Shown: in pieces, positions 57,641-62,000 of the stretch
Layout of the letters: each line of letters begins with the position of its first letter
Numbering within the stretch: the stretch's first letter is position 1
Source of the DNA: Diphasiastrum complanatum
Taxonomy: Eukaryota; Streptophyta; Lycopodiopsida; Lycopodiales; Lycopodiaceae
Assembly: GCA_029204225.1 (NCBI GenBank)
Contig: CM055107.1
Coordinates: 15,989,309 to 16,051,308 of the forward strand
Direction of reading: 5' to 3'
Length of the DNA: 62,000 nt
Made by a program: the position numbers and the translations under genes
The notes under the pieces: generated by a model
Told to the model about the DNA's origin: nothing
What the model saw: the letters and a program-made list of their open reading frames with translations, nothing else
Databases searched by the model: none

Positions 57641-58114
57641 CTTCTTTTTCAACCTGTTTCAATGCACAAAGCACTCCTTTGAGAAACAACAAATGATTTC
57701 AAAAGAAATCACCAAGATTTGAACTATCTCAAAAATTCTCTTCTAGCACAAATCAACACATAGAATCATGGAATCTTGATCAACCTATAATCTATCCTCA
57801 ATCTATTGACTTTTGCCACTTCCTACGATTGAAACACACTCAAATGAAGTCCAGGATGAAAATTTGATATGCAATCTATTAGCCATCACTAAGGTTGATC
57901 CAATGATCCAAAAATCGGCCAAATCCAGTATGTGAAATCGAAAATCAGAATTGATCAAGTTTGAAAACCTATATAGGGTGATCTACAAAAGATCCAATCT
58001 ACAAAAGCAAAAAACTCGATTTTGGTGTAGAATCCCCTCTAGCATGCTCTAGACATGATATCTTTAACAAATCATTGATAGATCTGATTTTCTTGTTCAT
58101 AACCTGAAACACAA

Positions 58115-58126
58115 GCTCTGATACTA
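58115..58126 (-). other. Primer binding site of copia X
   Basis: The minus strand reads TAGTATCAGAGC, one base from the standard TGGTATCAGAGC (initiator tRNA-Met). It lies two bases from the LTR end ...CTTTCA. Confidence 0.85.
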
Positions 58127-58128
58127 TG

Positions 58129-58768
58129 TGAAAGTTTTCAAATCCTTAAGATCCAATCACTTGAAAGATCTTTGGTTAGAAAGAGAAATACACTACCAAT
58201 CTCACCAATGTAGAAAAATCAGCATCTACACACAAAATGAGATGCAAACACTAATAGAACTTGATCAAACTTGAATGAAATGATAAAGTATTGTTGTTGT
58301 CCATACCAAACTAGAAAGCTACTATATTTCACACACGTGGATCTGAAAATAACAATTATAGACCATTCTACACATAAAATTGCATGCAATCAAAAGTATA
58401 GTGCACCAATGGATAATAGAACCAAAGGGAACCATGTATAAGCATGAAATGACATAGAGAAGAGAGAAGATGACTCTCTCCATGAGTTACATCCTTTTAT
58501 AGCAATTTCAAACCCTATTTGGCCACTTGGGTTTCTCTCCAAAATGCTAACCCTACTATTTTTGGGTCTAGATTCAAATTTCCCAACATTCAAATTTGAA
58601 TCTACTCAAACTCACCTTCTAACTTTCCGACACTTTTAAAAAGTGTTTATTCAAATGACATTTAGACTAATGAGCTTTGAAAAGTCAATCTCTAAGTCTA
58701 AAAACAAATTTGGCCTCAATATGCCAAATATGGAAATATAGCAAATATGATCAAACTAGATAGACACA
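58129..58768 (-). repeat. 5-prime LTR of copia X
   Basis: About 640 bp, delimited on one side by the primer site and on the other by TGTGTCTATC, which aligns with TGAAAGATTC at the start of the LTR at 37277. The end CTTTCA mirrors that TGAAAG start. It shares more than 300 bp with 36962-37277. Confidence 0.85.
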
Positions 58769-59624
<856 letters not shown>

Positions 59625-60361
59625 TGTTAAGCTTTGTGTTTAGCACATAAATTGATTCTAGAATGGATGCCAAGATCTACTACAAGATTTTATGGCTAAA
59701 TCACAATCTAGCATGCTAAGAATCAAAGAATGATTGCTTTGAAAAATAAGAGAGAAGAAGTACAAGAATTTAATGCATTAGCATAAGCCTCTACTCGAGT
59801 TAGAGAGAGAAAGAGAGAGCAAAATTCAAGCAAATGATAGTGTAGATCCAAAATGACATGGAATAGCTTCAAAACTTGGTTCTTCATCAAAAATTATGAG
59901 AGAGTCTACACATATTCATGGAGTTTGAAGTAGCTCAAGGTAGAACCATCTCCATTCAACTTCCATCCACATCTATAAGTGAAAACTAGAGAATTAGTGA
60001 CATTTGTCGCTTTACATGCATGCATTTCTACCTACTTTTACCAAGTGTCAAATTTTTAACTAGAATTGTACAAATCATCATGCATGTGTCCAATTCACTT
60101 TGTGCATGCCTTGCATGTCACATGGATCACTTATAATCATTGCATGTGATATGCCACGAGTTTCTACAAGCCTATTATTGACATTTCTATGTCTACATTC
60201 TATATGCAAGTTGTATATTACCAACTAGACTTGAAGAACCCATGCAGCTCGAGTTTCTTCTAGGCCAAATTTGGCATTTACAATATGAAACAACATATAC
60301 ACATAGAAAAAACTCTGTCAAAAGCATAAAGTCAAGATAGATGATTTTTCATTTTTCAACA
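59625..60361 (-). repeat. 3-prime LTR, copia family Y
   Basis: 737 bp; minus strand TGTTGAAAAATG ... CTTAACA, inverted ends. It follows a purine-rich tract (TTTTTAGGAG) after the copia Y RNase H. It matches the solo LTR at 35310-36186, but its purine run is short (59801-59819). Confidence 0.9.
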
Positions 60362-60528
60362 CTCCTAAAAATAATCTATGTTGACTTGAATATGGATCTT
60401 GAAATTATTCCAAGATTGGCTCTATGCTTGATGAAAGAATTTTTGCTCAAAGGTTTGGTGAGCAAATTTGCAATACAAGATGATGTGTCGATGTGCTCCA
60501 AGTAGATTTCCCCTCCAATGAGCTTCTC

Positions 60529-60777
60529 TCACACGAAGTGATGTGCAACCTCGATGTGTTTGCTCCGTGCATGAAATATTGGATTATTGGCAAGGGCTTG
60601 TGCTGAAATATTGTCATACATGATCAAAGGTAGATCATCTTCCTTGATTATCTTTAGCTCCACAAGCAACCTCTTGATCCAAAGCACTTCTTTTGTTGTA
60701 GTAGTAAGTGCCTTATATTCAGCTTCACAAGATGAGAGTGATATGGTATCTTGCTTTTTGGAAAGCCAAAATATCAA
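60529..60777 (-). pseudogene. Copia Y: RNase H
   Basis: FWLSKKQDTISLSSCEAEYK (catalytic Glu in CEAEY), ALTTTTKEVLWIKRLLVELK, LIMYDNISAQALANNPIFHA (DNxSA Asp present) and HIEVAHHFV. It stops at 60529, before the usual ADIFTK tail, which continues in another frame towards the LTR. Confidence 0.9.
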
Positions 60778-60821
60778 ATTTCCTCCAAGATATATGACAT
60801 ATGCACTTGTAGATTTTCGAT

Positions 60822-61475
60822 CTACTTTATCACTAGCAAATCCGAGTCAGAATAGCCAACTATGGAAAGATCTTCACTTTTATATAACAAACCATAATCA
60901 TAGGTTGAAGATATGTACCTAAGTACCCTTTTGGCCATTTTCCAATGAAGAATAGTAGGATTTTGCATAGCTTTGCTCAACTTATAAACACTAAAACTTA
61001 CATCAGGCCTAGTTATGGTGAGCCAAATTAAGGAGCCTATAAGACTCCTAAAAAGAGTGATGTCCACGAAGGACCTTTCATCACCTTTGTTAGGGTCTTT
61101 TACAATTTGCTCCATAGGAGTATCAATACTCTTACAATTTGAACTTTCATACTCGGATTGACAAACAAAAGCTTTTTCATTATGGAATTCAATCTCTAAT
61201 CCTAATATGAAATGAATTTTGCCAAGATCTTGCATCTTGAGTTCTCTTCCAAGTGCAATTTTGGTTTCTTCAACTAGATTGATACAACTTCCTGTTAGGA
61301 TAATATCATCAACGTAAATGAGAAGAATGACAATATCACTATCATAAAACTTGACATACAAGGAAGGATCATAGTTACTAAAATTGAATCCTAGTGAGAC
61401 AAGAAAAGTGTTAAGTCGAGAATACCATGATCTTGGTGCTTGCTTTAGTCCATAGAGAACCTTGGATGAATCCAA
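60822..61475 (-). pseudogene. Copia Y: reverse transcriptase core
   Basis: KVLYGLKQAPRSWYSRLNTF, the intact catalytic LLIYVDDIILTGS, MQDLGKIHFILGLEIEFHN, LFRSLIGSLIWLTITRPDVS and MAKRVLRYISSTYDYGLLYK, ending in the start of RNase H (VGYSDSDL). Catalytic aspartates are present, in contrast to copia A. It is separated by frameshifts from both neighbours. Confidence 0.93.
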
Positions 61476-61980
61476 GGGGTTGATCCATATAAATTTTTTC
61501 TTCTAGATATCCATTTAAAAATGCATTTGAGACATCTAGTTGAAAAACTTGCCATTTGAAAAAATAAGCGATAAAAATGATGATTTTAATTGATACCAAA
61601 TTTGCAACTGGAGCAAAAGTCTCCTCATAATCAAGTCTATAAACTTGAGCAAAACACTTTGCACAAAGTCTTGCCTTGTACTTGTTGATTGTGCCATCTT
61701 GATGATATTTGACTTGAAAAACCCATTTGCAACCAATAGTGTGCTTGTTGGATTGAAGATCCACAAGCTGCCATGTCTTGTTGGCAATCAATGCATCATA
61801 TTCCTCCTTCATGGCTAGAAACCATTCTTTTGAGTTGGGTGCATCATATACATCCTTTGGCTCTTCATGTGAAACAAAATAAGCATAATTAGTGGAGTTG
61901 AGTTCCACTTGCTTGCCTTTATCTCCATATGTAAGCCTCTTAGGCTTGGATCTTTCTCTTTGTGATCTCCTTGGTGAAAA
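61411..61980 (-). pseudogene. Copia Y: N-terminal reverse transcriptase
   Basis: WFLAMKEEYDALIANKTWQL, HTIGCKWVFQVKYHQDGTIN, KARLCAKCFAQVYRLDYEET, FAPVANLVSI and VFQLDVSNAFLNGYLEEKIY (motif A Asp in LDVSNAF), then QPLGFIQGS before the frameshift. The usual KG(Y/F)AQ reads KCFAQ. The frame is open upstream to the window edge. Confidence 0.92.
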
Positions 61981-62000
61981 AATTCGAGGTGACTCCTCCT

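Larger units (their letters stand above)
54999..58768 (-). mobile_element. Ty1-copia retrotransposon X, 3-prime truncated
   Basis: On the minus strand: LTR (58768-58129), primer site, gag, zinc knuckle, protease, integrase and the start of RT, cut off at about 54999 by TTTGGTACT-type repeat. RT core, RNase H and the 3-prime LTR are absent. The same LTR family occurs at 36962-37277. The next four entries give its parts. Confidence 0.92.
60362..62000 (-). mobile_element. Ty1-copia retrotransposon Y, open at the window edge
   Basis: The minus strand carries RT and RNase H directly before LTR Y. The integrase side continues beyond 62000 (the edge reads ERSKPKRLTYGDKGKQVELN, the linker before RT). 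It is broken by frameshifts near 60800 and 61450. Confidence 0.92.

Overview
The window looks like nuclear DNA of a land plant or close streptophyte relative. It is AT-rich and packed with plant-type Ty1-copia and Ty3-gypsy (chromovirus) LTR retrotransposons, dinucleotide microsatellites and GT-AG intron signals. Several protein families seen here (an EnSpm/CACTA-like transposase with a GMEKSH motif, an HGKG-like domain protein, a SET-like protein) are ones I associate more with bryophytes, ferns, lycophytes or animals than with flowering plants. A seedless plant is therefore possible, but this is inference only. No clearly intact cellular gene is visible. Almost everything recognisable is a mobile element or a decayed gene.

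Layout. 1-5200: fragments rich in a degenerate TTTGGTACT repeat, an acidic exon, an antisense pseudogene with a DG-type domain (1855-2840), and a TGCGGCC-rich dispersed repeat. 5200-9600: mostly empty, ending in a candidate LTR with ~120-bp tandem repeats and a tRNA-Asp-like primer site. 10191-13668: Ty1-copia element A (minus). 14661-15171: a ~25-bp minisatellite running up to a copia primer binding site.

15503-22000 is the most unusual part. It holds a histone H3-like open frame (minus) with a short tail, a long C-terminal extension and two TAG codons. Its upstream side is flanked by a two-orientation array of a ~20-bp motif. Next come an inverted/direct amplification of an unrecognised two-part gene (17315-21723) and then an EnSpm/CACTA-like transposase gene.

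22374-31390: that transposase (minus) is cut in one exon by a 5.6-kb Ty3 chromovirus (22753-28396) with a 5-bp target duplication. Removing the insert restores a continuous reading frame across the site. 33949-40245: a 296-bp tandem duplication, a solo LTR (family Y) with an 82-unit GA array, the inverted partner of the TGCGGCC repeat, a copia family-X fragment, and copia Z apparently nested in it. 42300-46100: palindromic CACGTGGC-rich repeats, a ~43-bp degenerate tandem repeat and a SET-like reading frame. 47005-49270: a decayed gypsy leader and gag. 51094-54999: a compound microsatellite, a gypsy RT scrap and a second TTTGGTACT region with spliced-looking exons. 54999-58768: copia X with its 5-prime LTR. 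59091-59282: a second large GA array. 59625-62000: copia Y, open at the window edge.

How they relate: repeat families link distant places (1-110 with 53871-53970; 4290-4960 with 36591-36961; LTR X at 37 kb and 58 kb; LTR Y at 35 kb and 60 kb). The window is thus largely one nested repeat landscape. Many premature stops sit where CAG, CGA or TGG would be expected, a pattern fitting deamination of methylated cytosine. The H3-like frame carries the same signature.
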